Positions 47,695 through 57,413 of a stretch of DNA of 64,000 nt are shown in pieces (the first letter of the stretch is position 1; every line of letters begins with the position of its first letter). Under the pieces are notes generated by a model that saw only the letters and a program-made list of their open reading frames with translations, searched no databases and was not told the DNA's origin. The translations under genes were made by a program, and so were the position numbers. Source of the stretch: Skermanella pratensis (GTDB taxonomy: Bacteria; Pseudomonadota; Alphaproteobacteria; Azospirillales; Azospirillaceae); the NCBI RefSeq assembly GCF_008843145.1, contig NZ_CP030265.1:587001-651000 (forward strand), read 5' to 3'.

Positions 47695-50607
47695 ATGTTG
47701 GTCAAGAGAGGTTCAGCAAGGGCGCCGGGTCCGCAGTCGGCCGGAACGCGCCGGTCCGGCCTGCTTTCGGCAGCCGCGGGCGCTCTGGCGCAGGCGCCGG
47801 TCGATCGCCGCACCTTCCTCAAGCGCTCCGGCCTGGCGGCTGGCGGGCTCGCCGCGGCCGGCGCCCTGTCGTTCGGCACGGTCCGCAAGGCCGAGGCCGG
47901 CCCGACCACGCCGGGCGTCGAGATCGTCCGCAAGAGGAGCATCTGCACCCACTGCTCGGTCGGCTGCACCGTCACCGCCGAGGTGCAGAACGGCGTCTGG
48001 GTCGGCCAGGAGCCGGCCTGGGACAGCCCCATCAACAACGGCACCCACTGCGCCAAGGGCGCCTCGGTGCGCGAGCTGGTCCACGGCGACCGCCGCCTGA
48101 AATACCCGATGAAGCTGGAGAACGGGGAGTGGAAGCGCCTCTCCTGGACCCAGGCGATCGACGAGATCGGGGCCAAGCTGCTGGAGATCCGGGAGAAGGC
48201 GGGGCCGGAATCGGTGTTCTGGCTGGGCTCGGCCAAGTTCTCCAACGAGGGCGCCTACCTGTTCCGCAAGATGGCCGCGTTCTGGGGCACCAACACGGTG
48301 GACCACCAGGCGCGCATTTGCCACAGCACCACGGTCGCCGGCGTCGCGAACACGTGGGGCTACGGCGCCATGACCAACAGCTACAACGACATCCATAACG
48401 CCAAGGCGATCCTGATCATCGGCGGCAACCCGGCCGAGGCCCATCCCGTGTCCTTGCAGCACGTGCTGCGCGGGAAGGAGATCAACCGGGCCCACATGAT
48501 CGTGGTCGATCCCCGCTTCACCCGCACGGCCGCCCACGCGACCGAATACGTGCGCCTGCGCCCCGGCACGGACATCCCGCTGGTCTGGGGCATGCTCTGG
48601 CACATCTTCGAGAACGGCTGGGAAGACAAGGACTACATCGCCAAGCGCGTGTTCGGCATGGACAAGATCCGCGCCGAAGTCGCGAAGTGGGACCCGGCGG
48701 AGGTCGAGCGGGTCACCGGCGTGCCCGGCGCGCAGGTCCGCAAGGTCGCCGAGATCATGGCGAAAAACCGGCCGTCCACGCTGATCTGGTGCATGGGCGT
48801 CACCCAGCACACCGTCGGTACCGCCAACGTCCGGGCGCTCAGTATCCTCCAGCTGGCGCTGGGCAACATCGGCGTCGAGGGCGGCGGGGCCAACATCTTT
48901 CGCGGCCACTGCAACGTGCAGGGCGCCACCGACTTCGGCCTCGACGTCACCTCCCTGCCGGCCTATTACGGCCTGACCGAGGGCGCCTGGAAGCATTGGT
49001 GCCGGGTCTGGGGCGTCGATTACGAGTGGGTCAAGGGCCGCTTCGTCTCCCAGAAGTTCATGGAGACGAAGGGCATCCCGACCACCCGCTGGTTCGACGC
49101 CGTCATGGCGAAGCCGGACGAGATCGAGCAGCCCGCACCCGTCAAGGCCATGATGGTGTTCGGCCACGGCGGCAACACCGTGACCCGCATGCCGGAGATG
49201 CGGAAGGGGCTGGAGGCGCTGGACCTGCTGGTCGTCGCCGACCCGCATCCGACCACCTTCGCCTCCGTCAGCGGCCGCAAGGACGGGACATACCTGCTGC
49301 CGATCTGCACCCAGTTCGAGGCCGAGGGCTCGCGCACCGCGTCCAACCGCTCGGTCCAGTGGGGCGACCGGGTCGTCGATCCGATCTTCGAATCGAAGAA
49401 CGACTACGACGTGATGTACGCGCTGGCCGACCGGCTGGGCTTCGCGGCGGAGATGTTCAAGCGCATCAAGGTCGTCGACGGCGTGCCCGATCCCGAGGAC
49501 ATCCTGCGGGAGATCAACTACGGCTCGCTCTCCACCGGCTATTCCGGCCAGTCGCCGGAGCGCCTGAAGCTCCACATGGAGCACCAGGCCGACTTCGACC
49601 GGACCACGCTGAAAGCCTCCACCGGCCCGTGCGCCGGCGAATATTACGGCCTGCCCTGGCCCTGCTGGGGCACGCCGGAGATGAAGCATCCCGGCACCCA
49701 CGTCCTGTACGACACCTCCAAGCACGTGCTGGAGGGCGGCGGCACCTTCCGCGCCCGCTTCGGGGTGGAGAAGGACGGCGCCACCCTGCTGGCCGAGGGC
49801 TCCTGGTCCAAGGGGTCGGAGATCGAGGACGGCTATCCCGAGTTCACCTACGGGATGCTGAGGAAGCTGGGCTGGGACGCCGACCTGACCGAGGCGGAGC
49901 GGGCGACGATCGAGAAGATCGGCGGCGCCAACCCCGACGGCGTGAGCTGGGCGACCGACCTGTCCTGCGGCATCATCCGGGTGGCGCTGCAGCACGGCTG
50001 CTCGCCGTTCGGCAACGCCAAGGCCCGGGCGGTCGCCTGGAACCTGCCGGACCCCGTTCCGGTCCACCGCGAGCCGATCTACACGTCCCGGCGCGACCTG
50101 GTCGAGAAATACCCGACCCTGGACGACCGCCGCGACTTCCGCCTGGCCCACCTGGGCAAGACGGTGCAGGCCCGCGACGTCACCAAGGACTTCCCGATCA
50201 TCCTGACCTCCGGCCGCTTGGTCGAGTACGAGGGCGGCGGCGAGGAGACCCGGTCCAACAAGTGGCTGGCCGAGCTTCAGCAGGAGATGTTCGTCGAGGT
50301 CAACACCCAGGACGCGGCGCGCCTGGGCGTCAAGGACGGCGGCATGGTCTGGGTCCACGGCCCGGAAGGCAACGGCAAGGCCAAGGTCAAGGCGCTGGTC
50401 ACCGACCGAGTCGGCCCGGGCGTCGCCTTCATGCCCTTCCACTTCGCGGGCTTCTGGGACGGCGAGAGCCAGCGCGGGGCCTATCCGCCGGGCACCGACC
50501 CGATCGTGCTCGGCCACTCGGTGAATGCGTTGACGACCTACGGGTACGACCCGGTCACCTACATGCAGGAGACCAAGTGCACCCTGTGTCGGATTGTTGC
50601 GGCGTAA
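47695..50607 (+). CDS. fdhA: Formate dehydrogenase alpha subunit, Mo/W-bis-PGD, Tat-exported
   Basis: Catalytic subunit of 970 residues that oxidises formate to CO2 in the periplasm. Tat motif DRRTFLKRSG with Arg38-Arg39, then one 4Fe-4S cluster held by Cys84, Cys87, Cys91 and Cys119. The molybdenum ligand is Cys209 in ARICHS, the position of selenocysteine in E. coli enzymes, so no Sec decoding is needed. The C-terminal part (PIILTSGRLVEYEGGGEET, VWVHGPEG) is the cofactor-binding dinucleotide domain. It is followed by the beta subunit after 16 bp. Length and motifs agree with respiratory periplasmic formate dehydrogenases. Confidence 0.95.
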   Translation: MLVKRGSARAPGPQSAGTRRSGLLSAAAGALAQAPVDRRTFLKRSGLAAGGLAAAGALSFGTVRKAEAGPTTPGVEIVRKRSICTHCSVGCTVTAEVQNGVWVGQEPAWDSPINNGTHCAKGASVRELVHGDRRLKYPMKLENGEWKRLSWTQAIDEIGAKLLEIREKAGPESVFWLGSAKFSNEGAYLFRKMAAFWGTNTVDHQARICHSTTVAGVANTWGYGAMTNSYNDIHNAKAILIIGGNPAEAHPVSLQHVLRGKEINRAHMIVVDPRFTRTAAHATEYVRLRPGTDIPLVWGMLWHIFENGWEDKDYIAKRVFGMDKIRAEVAKWDPAEVERVTGVPGAQVRKVAEIMAKNRPSTLIWCMGVTQHTVGTANVRALSILQLALGNIGVEGGGANIFRGHCNVQGATDFGLDVTSLPAYYGLTEGAWKHWCRVWGVDYEWVKGRFVSQKFMETKGIPTTRWFDAVMAKPDEIEQPAPVKAMMVFGHGGNTVTRMPEMRKGLEALDLLVVADPHPTTFASVSGRKDGTYLLPICTQFEAEGSRTASNRSVQWGDRVVDPIFESKNDYDVMYALADRLGFAAEMFKRIKVVDGVPDPEDILREINYGSLSTGYSGQSPERLKLHMEHQADFDRTTLKASTGPCAGEYYGLPWPCWGTPEMKHPGTHVLYDTSKHVLEGGGTFRARFGVEKDGATLLAEGSWSKGSEIEDGYPEFTYGMLRKLGWDADLTEAERATIEKIGGANPDGVSWATDLSCGIIRVALQHGCSPFGNAKARAVAWNLPDPVPVHREPIYTSRRDLVEKYPTLDDRRDFRLAHLGKTVQARDVTKDFPIILTSGRLVEYEGGGEETRSNKWLAELQQEMFVEVNTQDAARLGVKDGGMVWVHGPEGNGKAKVKALVTDRVGPGVAFMPFHFAGFWDGESQRGAYPPGTDPIVLGHSVNALTTYGYDPVTYMQETKCTLCRIVAA

Positions 50608-50623
50608 GGCGGGGATCAAGGCA

Positions 50624-51220
50624 ATGGCAAGAATGAAGTTCCTGTGCGACGCCGAACGCTGCATCGAATGCAACGCCTGCGTCACGGCCTGCAAGAACGA
50701 GCACGAGGTGCCCTGGGGCATCAACCGCCGGCGCGTCGTCACCCTCAACGACGGCAAGCCGGGCGAGCGGTCGATCTCCATGGCCTGCATGCACTGCACC
50801 GACGCGCCCTGCATGGCGGTGTGCCCGGTGGACTGCTTCTACAAGACCGCCGAGGGCGTGGTCCTGCACTCCAAGGACCTGTGCATCGGCTGCGGCTACT
50901 GCTTCTACGCCTGTCCGTTCGGCGCGCCCCAGTACCCGCAGGTCGGCAATTTCGGCAGCCGCGGCAAGATGGACAAGTGCACCTTCTGCGCCGGCGGCCC
51001 GGAGGACGACATCACCCCGGCGGAGTACCGGAAATACGGCTCCAACCGCCTCGCCGAGGGCAAGCTCCCGCTCTGCGCCGAGATGTGCTCGACCAAGGCG
51101 CTGCTGGCCGGCGACGGCGACATCATCGCCGACATCTACAAGGAACGCGTCGTCCGGCGCGGTTACGGCTCCGGGGCCTGGGGCTGGTCGACCGCGTACA
51201 AGGACAAGGCGAGCGCCTAG
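50624..51220 (+). CDS. fdhB: Formate dehydrogenase beta subunit, four 4Fe-4S clusters
   Basis: 198-residue electron-transfer subunit linking FdhA to the cytochrome b subunit. Ferredoxin-like motifs CIECNACVTACKNEHE, CMHCTDAPCMAVCPVDC, CIGCGYCFYACPFGAPQ and CTFCAGG with CAEMC supply ligands for four clusters. ATG 50624 follows AAGGCGGGG; the open frame reaches upstream to 50594 but that part overlaps the fdhA end. No membrane helix; it would be carried across by FdhA. The gamma subunit follows after 20 bp. Confidence 0.9.
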   Translation: MARMKFLCDAERCIECNACVTACKNEHEVPWGINRRRVVTLNDGKPGERSISMACMHCTDAPCMAVCPVDCFYKTAEGVVLHSKDLCIGCGYCFYACPFGAPQYPQVGNFGSRGKMDKCTFCAGGPEDDITPAEYRKYGSNRLAEGKLPLCAEMCSTKALLAGDGDIIADIYKERVVRRGYGSGAWGWSTAYKDKASA

Positions 51221-51240
51221 GACCGGCTGGAGGAATGATC

Positions 51241-52287
51241 ATGTCCATGAATCAAGGGTTCGGGCGCGCCTTGCGCCTCGCCGCGCTGACGCTCCTTCTG
51301 CTGGTTCCGGCGGTCGGGGCGGGCGCCCAGTCCACGACCGGCGCGACGCCGATCCCGCCGGGGCCGAACGCGCTGACCGGTCCGGACATCAGCAACGAGC
51401 AGTTGCTGTTCCAACAGCTCCAGGGCGGCTTCCAGGGGCGCGTCAGCATCCCTGACCAGAAATCGGCCACGCTGATCCAGCCGGAAGGCCGCGACTGGCG
51501 CGAGTTCCGCCAGGGCACGCTGAAGACCGTCGCGGCGGTGCTGCTGATCGGGAGCATCGCCGCGCTGGCGATCTTCTACATGATCCGGGGCAAGATCCGG
51601 ATCGATGCCGGCCCGTCCCGGTTCCGGGTGCAGCGGTTCAACGGGCTGGAGCGGTTCGCCCACTGGATCACCGCCGTCAGCTTCATGGTGCTGGCGCTGA
51701 CCGGGCTCAACCTCGTGTTCGGCCGCTACATCCTGATCCCGCTGCTGGGACCGGAGGCGTTCACCACCCTGACGATCTACGGCAAGCTGGCGCATAACTT
51801 CCTCAGCTTCCCCTTCGTGCTCGGCATCGTGCTGATGCTGCTGGTCTGGGTCCGCCACAACATCCCCGACCGCACCGACCTGGCCTGGGTCAAGGCGGCC
51901 GGCGGCCTGTTCGCCAAGGGCAAGCACCCGGCGGCGAAGAAGTTCAACGCCGGGCAGAAGGTGATCTTCTGGATGGTCGTGGCGGGCGGCGGCATCGTGG
52001 CGGCCAGCGGGTACGTGCTGCTGTTCCCGTTCTACGTGACCGACGTCGCCGGCATGCAGCTCGCCCATCTGGTCCATGCGGTCCTGTCCGTGCTGCTGAT
52101 CGCCGGCATCATCGGCCACATCTATATCGGCTCGGTCGGCATGGAAGGCGCGTTCGACGCCATGGGCAGCGGCCAGGTGGACGTCAACTGGGCGCGGGAG
52201 CACCACAGCCTCTGGCTGGAGGAGGAGGCCCGCAAGGGCAGGGCGCCGCAGGCTCCCGGGGTCGGGCACCGGGCGCCGGCGGAGTAA
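51241..52287 (+). CDS. Formate dehydrogenase gamma subunit, cytochrome b556
   Basis: Membrane anchor and quinone-reducing subunit of 348 residues. A signal-like N-terminus (LRLAALTLLLLVPAVGAGAQS) is followed by a periplasmic segment and four or five helices. RFNGLERFAHWITAVSFMVLALTG contains a heme His; GKLAHNFLSFP, RHNIP and HLVHAVLSVLLIAGIIGHIYIG provide others. I choose ATG 51241 because GGAGG lies 7 bases upstream; ATG 51235 is too close. The sequence matches FdnI/FdoI-type cytochromes. Confidence 0.9.
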   Translation: MSMNQGFGRALRLAALTLLLLVPAVGAGAQSTTGATPIPPGPNALTGPDISNEQLLFQQLQGGFQGRVSIPDQKSATLIQPEGRDWREFRQGTLKTVAAVLLIGSIAALAIFYMIRGKIRIDAGPSRFRVQRFNGLERFAHWITAVSFMVLALTGLNLVFGRYILIPLLGPEAFTTLTIYGKLAHNFLSFPFVLGIVLMLLVWVRHNIPDRTDLAWVKAAGGLFAKGKHPAAKKFNAGQKVIFWMVVAGGGIVAASGYVLLFPFYVTDVAGMQLAHLVHAVLSVLLIAGIIGHIYIGSVGMEGAFDAMGSGQVDVNWAREHHSLWLEEEARKGRAPQAPGVGHRAPAE

Positions 52288-52296
52288 CGCCGGAGC

Positions 52297-53903
52297 TCAG
52301 ACGGCGAACCGGTCCTGCCGCACCTCGATCAGGGTCGGACCCCGCCGCGTGAAGGCGTCTTTCAGGGCTGCCGCCAGCATCGCCGGATCATCCGCGCGGA
52401 GGCTGTGGCAGCCCATCGCCTTCGCCAACATGTGGTGGTCGGGGTTCTTCAGCGTGACGCCGATCTCCGGGATGCCGCGCTGGATCATGCCGTCGCGGAT
52501 CTGGCCGTAGCCGTCGTTGTTCCACATCACGACCGCCAGCGGCATGTCCAGTTCGACCGCCGTCATCAGGTCCTGCACCGTGAACATCAGCCCGCCGTCC
52601 CCGATCAGGCAGACGGTGTCGCGGTCCGGCATGGCCAGCTTGGCCCCGATGGAGGCCGGCAGGGCGAAGCCCAGGGTGCCGTAGCCGTGGGGATGGTGCC
52701 ATGTGCGCGGCTGGTCGGTCGGCCACAGGCTGTTGCCGGCATAGGCGATCTGGGTCATGTCGGACATGACGATCCCGTCGGCCGGCAGGCCCGCGCGGAT
52801 CGCTGCCAGGACCTCCCGATGCCGTTGCCGCAGCGGCGGCAGGTCGGCGGTCGCGGCGTCACGCGCCGTCCTGACCGCTCCGTGCTGCCGGGCCGGGTTC
52901 GGCGTCGCCAGGCGATCCACCAGGTCGCACAGGATGGAACCGGCGTCGCCCAGCAGGGCGACGTCCGGGGATGAGTCGCGGGTCAGGGCGGCCGGGTCGA
53001 TGTCGATGCGGATCAGCGTCCCGCCGAACTTCGGCACGCCGCTCCAGAAGTCGGTCTCCGCCAGTTCCGATCCGGCGACCACCACCACGTCGGCGCGCTC
53101 GATGAACGATACCAGGGCCGGGTGGTCGCAGGACGAGCCGAGGTTGAGGGATGACCGTCCGGCAGGACGCCCTTGGCGGCGCCGGTCAGCAGGACCGCCG
53201 CGCCGACGCCCTCCGCGAACTGGCGGACCGCCTTGGGGCAGTCGCGAGCACCCCCGCCGACGATCATCGCGGGGCGCTCCGCCATGGCGATCAGGTCGGC
53301 GGCCCGGACCAGGGCGGCATCGCACGCGGCGGGGCGGCCGATGACGGCGCGGGCATCCGTGCCGAAGTCGGCCGGAGAGGCGAGCACATCCAGCGGAATC
53401 TCGATATGGACCGGGCGGGGGCGGGCGGACTGGAACACGCCGAAGGCGCGCGCCATCACCTCCGGCAATTCGGCCGCGTCCATCACGGTATGGCTGAAGG
53501 CGCAGAGCGGGGCCATCGCCGCCTGCTGGCTCCGAAGCTCATGCAGCCGCCCGCGGCCCATGCCCAGGTCGCGCCGGTCGTTGACGCTGCTCAGCACCAG
53601 CATGGGAACGCTGTCCGAATAGGCCTGCGCGATCGGCGTGGCTGCATTGGTCAGGCCGGGGCCCGTCGTCAGCAGGCAGGCGGCCGGGCGGCCCGACGCC
53701 CGGGCATAGCCGTCGGCCATGAATCCGGCGCCCTGTTCGTGCCGCGGCGTGACATGGCGGATGCGGCTGTTGGGCAGCCCCCGGTAGAGCTCCAGCGTGT
53801 GGACCCCCGGTATGCCGAACACCGTGTCGATGCCGTAGGATTCGAGCAGGCGGATCGCCGATTCGCCGCATGTCGCCTTGCCGCCTGGCGCCTTGGAGGT
53901 CAC
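52297..53903 (-). CDS. ThDP-dependent decarboxylase/acetolactate synthase-like enzyme, frame broken near 53148
   Basis: About 535 residues after correcting one base. The N-terminal part (GTG 53903) has GIDTVFGIPGVHTLELYRG, PRHEQGAGFMADGYARASG (the ThDP Glu) and LLTTGPGLTNAATPIAQAYSD; the C-terminal part has LICLIGDGGLMFTVQDLMTA-like GDGGLMFT and NNDGYGQIRDGM for Mg-ThDP. The IPGVHTLELYRG wording is typical of 5-guanidino-2-oxopentanoate decarboxylase (AruI) of arginine catabolism, which I favour over a true acetolactate synthase. The frame change fits a missing base in the GGG at 53148-53150. The start overlaps the stop of the upstream small membrane protein (GTGA). Confidence 0.75.
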
Positions 53904-54430
53904 GGAGTCACCTGCGCTTCCGGTTCTGTTGCTGTTTCTCTGCCGGTGGCAGCGTAGGCAGGCGCCGGGGCGGTGGCAAGCATCCCGAGCAGCCGGTCGG
54001 CGTCGGCCCTGGCGACCGGGAGTATCGGCGTGGACCAGTCGGGCAGGGCGAACAGCGCCCAGGAAGGCTCGACCCGGACCCCGTCCCGGGAAAACACGTC
54101 GCGCCCGCCGGCCCGCTCGTGCCGCCAGCCGCCCGCCGCCTCGCACAGCGGCGGCAGGACGATGGTCCGCAACGCCTCGTCATAATCGCGGCCGGGCGCG
54201 GAGCGGACCTGAAGCCCGATGAACAGGCCGACGGCGGCGAGGACCGGGGCGGCGGACCAGAGCACCACGTGGCCGACCCACAGGGCGGTTCCCAGCCAGG
54301 CAAGGCACAGGCCGCCGAACGCCAGGGCGCGCCGCCGCAGGCGGATAGCCTGGTGGCGCCGGGCCTCCTCCAGCGGCATCAGGTACGGCGCGACGCGCGC
54401 AGCGAACATGTCGTCGAAATCGCTTGGCAT
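53900..54430 (-). CDS. Small membrane protein of unknown function
   Basis: 176 residues from ATG 54430, which follows GGAAAG. Two hydrophobic helices (ALAFGGLCLAWLGTALWV and VVLWSAAPVLAAVGLFIGLQV) lie at about residues 35-75, then a soluble part with YDEALRTIVLPPLCEAAGGW and a Pro/Ala tail. The helical hairpin followed by this soluble part recalls DUF3137-type proteins, a weak resemblance. Its stop overlaps the start of the decarboxylase gene by 4 bases, so they are coupled. It is divergent from the malyl-CoA lyase gene. Confidence 0.6.
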   Translation of the reverse strand: MPSDFDDMFAARVAPYLMPLEEARRHQAIRLRRRALAFGGLCLAWLGTALWVGHVVLWSAAPVLAAVGLFIGLQVRSAPGRDYDEALRTIVLPPLCEAAGGWRHERAGGRDVFSRDGVRVEPSWALFALPDWSTPILPVARADADRLLGMLATAPAPAYAATGRETATEPEAQVTP

Positions 54431-54626
54431 GGTACTTTCCGCCATTATGGTGCGGGTGCGAAGAAACGTAGTATCCATCGGCTGCGTGCCCGGCGGAATA
54501 TCGACACGTTCCGTACCGCATGCCATACCTGCCGCTTTCCGTATCGTGGAAGGCGGAACCAATACCGCGACGGCGCGGCGACCCGGTCGCCCGACCCCGC
54601 GGCGACACTGTGATGGGGGAACAGCA

Positions 54627-55604
54627 ATGAGCTTCAAGATCGTCGAACAGGCTCCGGCCCGGCTCAACCGCAGCGAACTGGCGGTTCCCGGGAGCAGCCC
54701 GAAGCTGTTCGAGAAGGCCGCCAAGTCGGCCGCCGACGTCGTCTTCCTGGACCTGGAGGATGCGGTGGCGCCGGACGACAAGCCGCAGGCGCGCAAGAAT
54801 ATCGTCGAGGCGATCAACGACATCGACTGGGGCGACAAGACCCTGTCGGTCCGCATCAACGGCCTCGACACCCATTACATGTACCGCGACGTGGTCGAAG
54901 TGCTGGAACAGTGCGGCGACCGGCTCGACCTGATCATGATCCCCAAGGTCGGTACCGCCGCCGACGTCTACGCGGTCGACATGCTGGTCACCCAGATCGA
55001 GGCCGCCAAGGGCCGCAAGAAGCGGATCGGCTTCGAGCTGATCATCGAGACCGCACTGGGCATGGCGAACATCGACGAGATCGCGACCGCCTCCAGGCGC
55101 AACGAGAGCCTGCATTTCGGCGTCGCCGACTATGCCGCCTCGACCAAGGCGCAGACCACCGGCATCGGCGGGCCCAACCCGTCCTACGGCGTGCTGACCG
55201 ACAAGGACGGCGACAAGCCGCGCGATTATCACTGGGGCGACATGTGGCACTACGCCACGGCGCGCATGGTGGTCGCGGCCCGCGCCGCCGGCCTGCGTCC
55301 GGTCGACGGCCCGTTCGGCGACTTCTCCGACGCCGACGGCTACAAGGCCCAGGGCCGGCGCGCCGCCGTCCTGGGCTGCGAGGGCAAGTGGGCCATCCAC
55401 CCCTCCCAGATCCCCTTGGCGAACGAGGTGTTCAGCCCGTCCGAGGCCGAGATCACCAAGGCCAAGCGCATCCTGGAAGCGATGGAGCAGGCCCAGAAGG
55501 AAGGCCGCGGCGCCGTGGCCCTGGACGGCCGCCTGATCGACATCGCGTCGATCCGCCAGGCGGAAGTGATGGTCAAGAAGGCCGAGCAGATCGCCGGCAT
55601 CTGA
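54627..55604 (+). CDS. mcl: L-malyl-CoA/beta-methylmalyl-CoA lyase
   Basis: Citrate lyase beta-like enzyme of 325 residues that cleaves beta-methylmalyl-CoA to glyoxylate and propionyl-CoA and also acts on malyl-CoA, as in the ethylmalonyl-CoA pathway. RSELAVPGSSPKLFEKA, VVFLDLEDAVAPDDK (acidic Mg site), IMIPKVGTAADVYAVD, GFELIIETALGMAN, ESLHFGVADYAASTKAQTTG and GCEGKWAIHPSQI match Mcl1 of Rhodobacter. ATG 54627 follows GGGGGAACA. A hairpin lies about 40 bp downstream. Confidence 0.92.
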   Translation: MSFKIVEQAPARLNRSELAVPGSSPKLFEKAAKSAADVVFLDLEDAVAPDDKPQARKNIVEAINDIDWGDKTLSVRINGLDTHYMYRDVVEVLEQCGDRLDLIMIPKVGTAADVYAVDMLVTQIEAAKGRKKRIGFELIIETALGMANIDEIATASRRNESLHFGVADYAASTKAQTTGIGGPNPSYGVLTDKDGDKPRDYHWGDMWHYATARMVVAARAAGLRPVDGPFGDFSDADGYKAQGRRAAVLGCEGKWAIHPSQIPLANEVFSPSEAEITKAKRILEAMEQAQKEGRGAVALDGRLIDIASIRQAEVMVKKAEQIAGI

Positions 55605-56020
55605 CTGCGGCGCGACTGGCGGACGATCCTTGCGGCCGGGGCGCACCTCCCAGGTGCTCCCGCCGCAAGGCTTTCCTGCGGGCGGCGCTGTGGCCATCCA
55701 TCCCAATGAACGCCGTGCAGATTAAAGTTCAGGTTGTGTCGCCAAACAACCTCGGGTCAAGCAATGGGGCCGTCGCGACGATGCTTGGCTTTTTTCTTCT
55801 GGCGGATTTTCATATGGTGTATTTGTTGCGGAACGGCACAATCGAGTGATTGCTTTGATACTTCAGGATCTGGCAATAACCTATTATTTACCGGCAAGGA
55901 ATTCGTAATCCCGACTCGGCTTGCATGCGTCTTCGGACTTCACCGTCTGCCAGCAAAGTCGCCCCATTACCCTGCAAACTCGGGAAGTGCTTGCCCCGAT
56001 GGGCGCATGATGGAGAAATC
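55605..56020. other. Intergenic region leading into the AT-rich patch
   Basis: About 415 bp. GCACCT (55643-55648) and AGGTGC (55652-55657) form a small hairpin after mcl, a possible terminator. From about 55710 the base composition drops towards A/T. A 47-codon frame starting at ATG 55707 has no supporting feature. GGAGAAATC at 56012-56020 is the ribosome-binding site of the following decayed gene. Confidence 0.4.
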
Positions 56021-57325
56021 ATGAAAATAAATATGGCCGCGAAGTCGATTCCAATGATAAAAGATGTCGCTCTGAGTATAATTTTTTCCACAGTAGTGTG
56101 CTTGTTCGCATGGGCGATAACGGCGGCATTCAATCCGAGTTTCGTCAATGACTTAATTTACTCTACCGGCGATATCGCGTCAAATGAATTGCTTGTCATA
56201 AAGGCTAAGAGCTTCGAGCTATTTTCAGGAAACTACAGCAGAATGGAGTTTTACCATCCTGGTCCTTTCTTCTTCTACGTTATGGCCACTGGCGAGGTTG
56301 TTCTGTACGATATGCTGGCACTGGTCGGATCACCTGTCGCCAGCCATGTGTTTTCCATTGTGTTCTTGAACGCATTATTTTCCTACATATCCTTTTCGGC
56401 CCTTAAGAGCGTAACGGGGTCTGCCTCTGCCGCGGCGCTCGTGATGGCTTTAGCCGTTGCCTCTTTGGTCGCCATGAGCGGCAGCGTCGAAGGGGTGTCC
56501 GAAAACACTTGGGAAACTATAGATCTTCTTAGCTCCACTTGGCCTCCTTATTTCATAGTGTTTCCCTCGATGGCGGTTTTTTCCTTGCTGGTTTCGATCA
56601 TGGCAGGAAATGCATATTCCATCGTCCTTCTGATTCCATCTTCTTTAGTGCTTCTGCATGGGCATGCCAGTTTTATTTTTCTCTTCCCGATCTTCACGGC
56701 TATCGCAATCTTTCTCTGGATCAAGCGCCGTGGGCCTTTGACGCCAAGCATCGCTTTTGACTACCTCCTGTCTGTTCGCTCATACATCGCAGTCGGGCTG
56801 TTGCTCAGCACACCGCTTATCCTGCCTATATTGGTGGAATCCCGTGGCAATCTGATTGGCTGGCTGTCGCAGTAACTGTTCTCTTCGAGCGGCTTGCGCA
56901 TTAACTCTCCCCTCGGTGCGATCTCCTATGTTTTTCAATTTTGGAATTGGCGTTTGGTCGGCTGGTTGGTCCTGGTTCTGCCGGCTGAGTTTTTGCGCTG
57001 GCGGGGAAGTGCCGATGATTGCAAAGACTTGAAGCCGGCAAGTCTCAAAGCCACGACCATCGTGACAAGCGCCGCGACTTTTTTGCTTTTTCTCTATGCC
57101 GTCTTCATCATCGACAACCTCAACTACCATTATCTCGGATGGTGGTATTCGGTCATTCCCTCGCTTGTCACGGGCCTGGCGTTCCTTCGCGTGATGGTCG
57201 TAGATGAAGCCGGGCGAGGCCTCTTCCCTGCCCTGCAGCGCTCTCGCACTCCTGTGGGTGGCATATTCGGCGTTGCCGCTGAAGCACAGCGAGCCCGCGG
57301 AACTCACCTCGCAGATCGATGCCAC

Positions 57326-57342
57326 CGGACTTGGTCAGTTTC
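57326..57342. repeat. IS66-type element, left terminal inverted repeat
   Basis: 17 bases identical to the reverse complement of 59032-59048. The first base is shared with the flanking direct repeat TGCCACC, so the exact end is uncertain by one base. Confidence 0.8.
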
Positions 57343-57413
57343 GTCGGCGGATAGCGGCCACGGCGGTTTGCTGTGGACTACGCTGAGGCGTTTTGGCGGA
57401 TGAGATCGGGGAG

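Noticed and set aside
48313-48330. Selenocysteine in formate dehydrogenase
   Set aside because: The codon at the position of the metal ligand is TGC (Cys209), not TGA.
47713-50814. Long open frame on the strand opposite fdhA (over 1000 codons)
   Set aside because: High-GC codon bias opens the antisense frame; the sequence has no motifs and fdhA is certain. The same holds for long antisense frames at 6930-10145 and 27917-30499.
52297-53903. Housekeeping acetolactate synthase (ilvB/ilvI)
   Set aside because: No small subunit gene follows, and the IPGVHTLELYRG wording fits AruI-type decarboxylases better.
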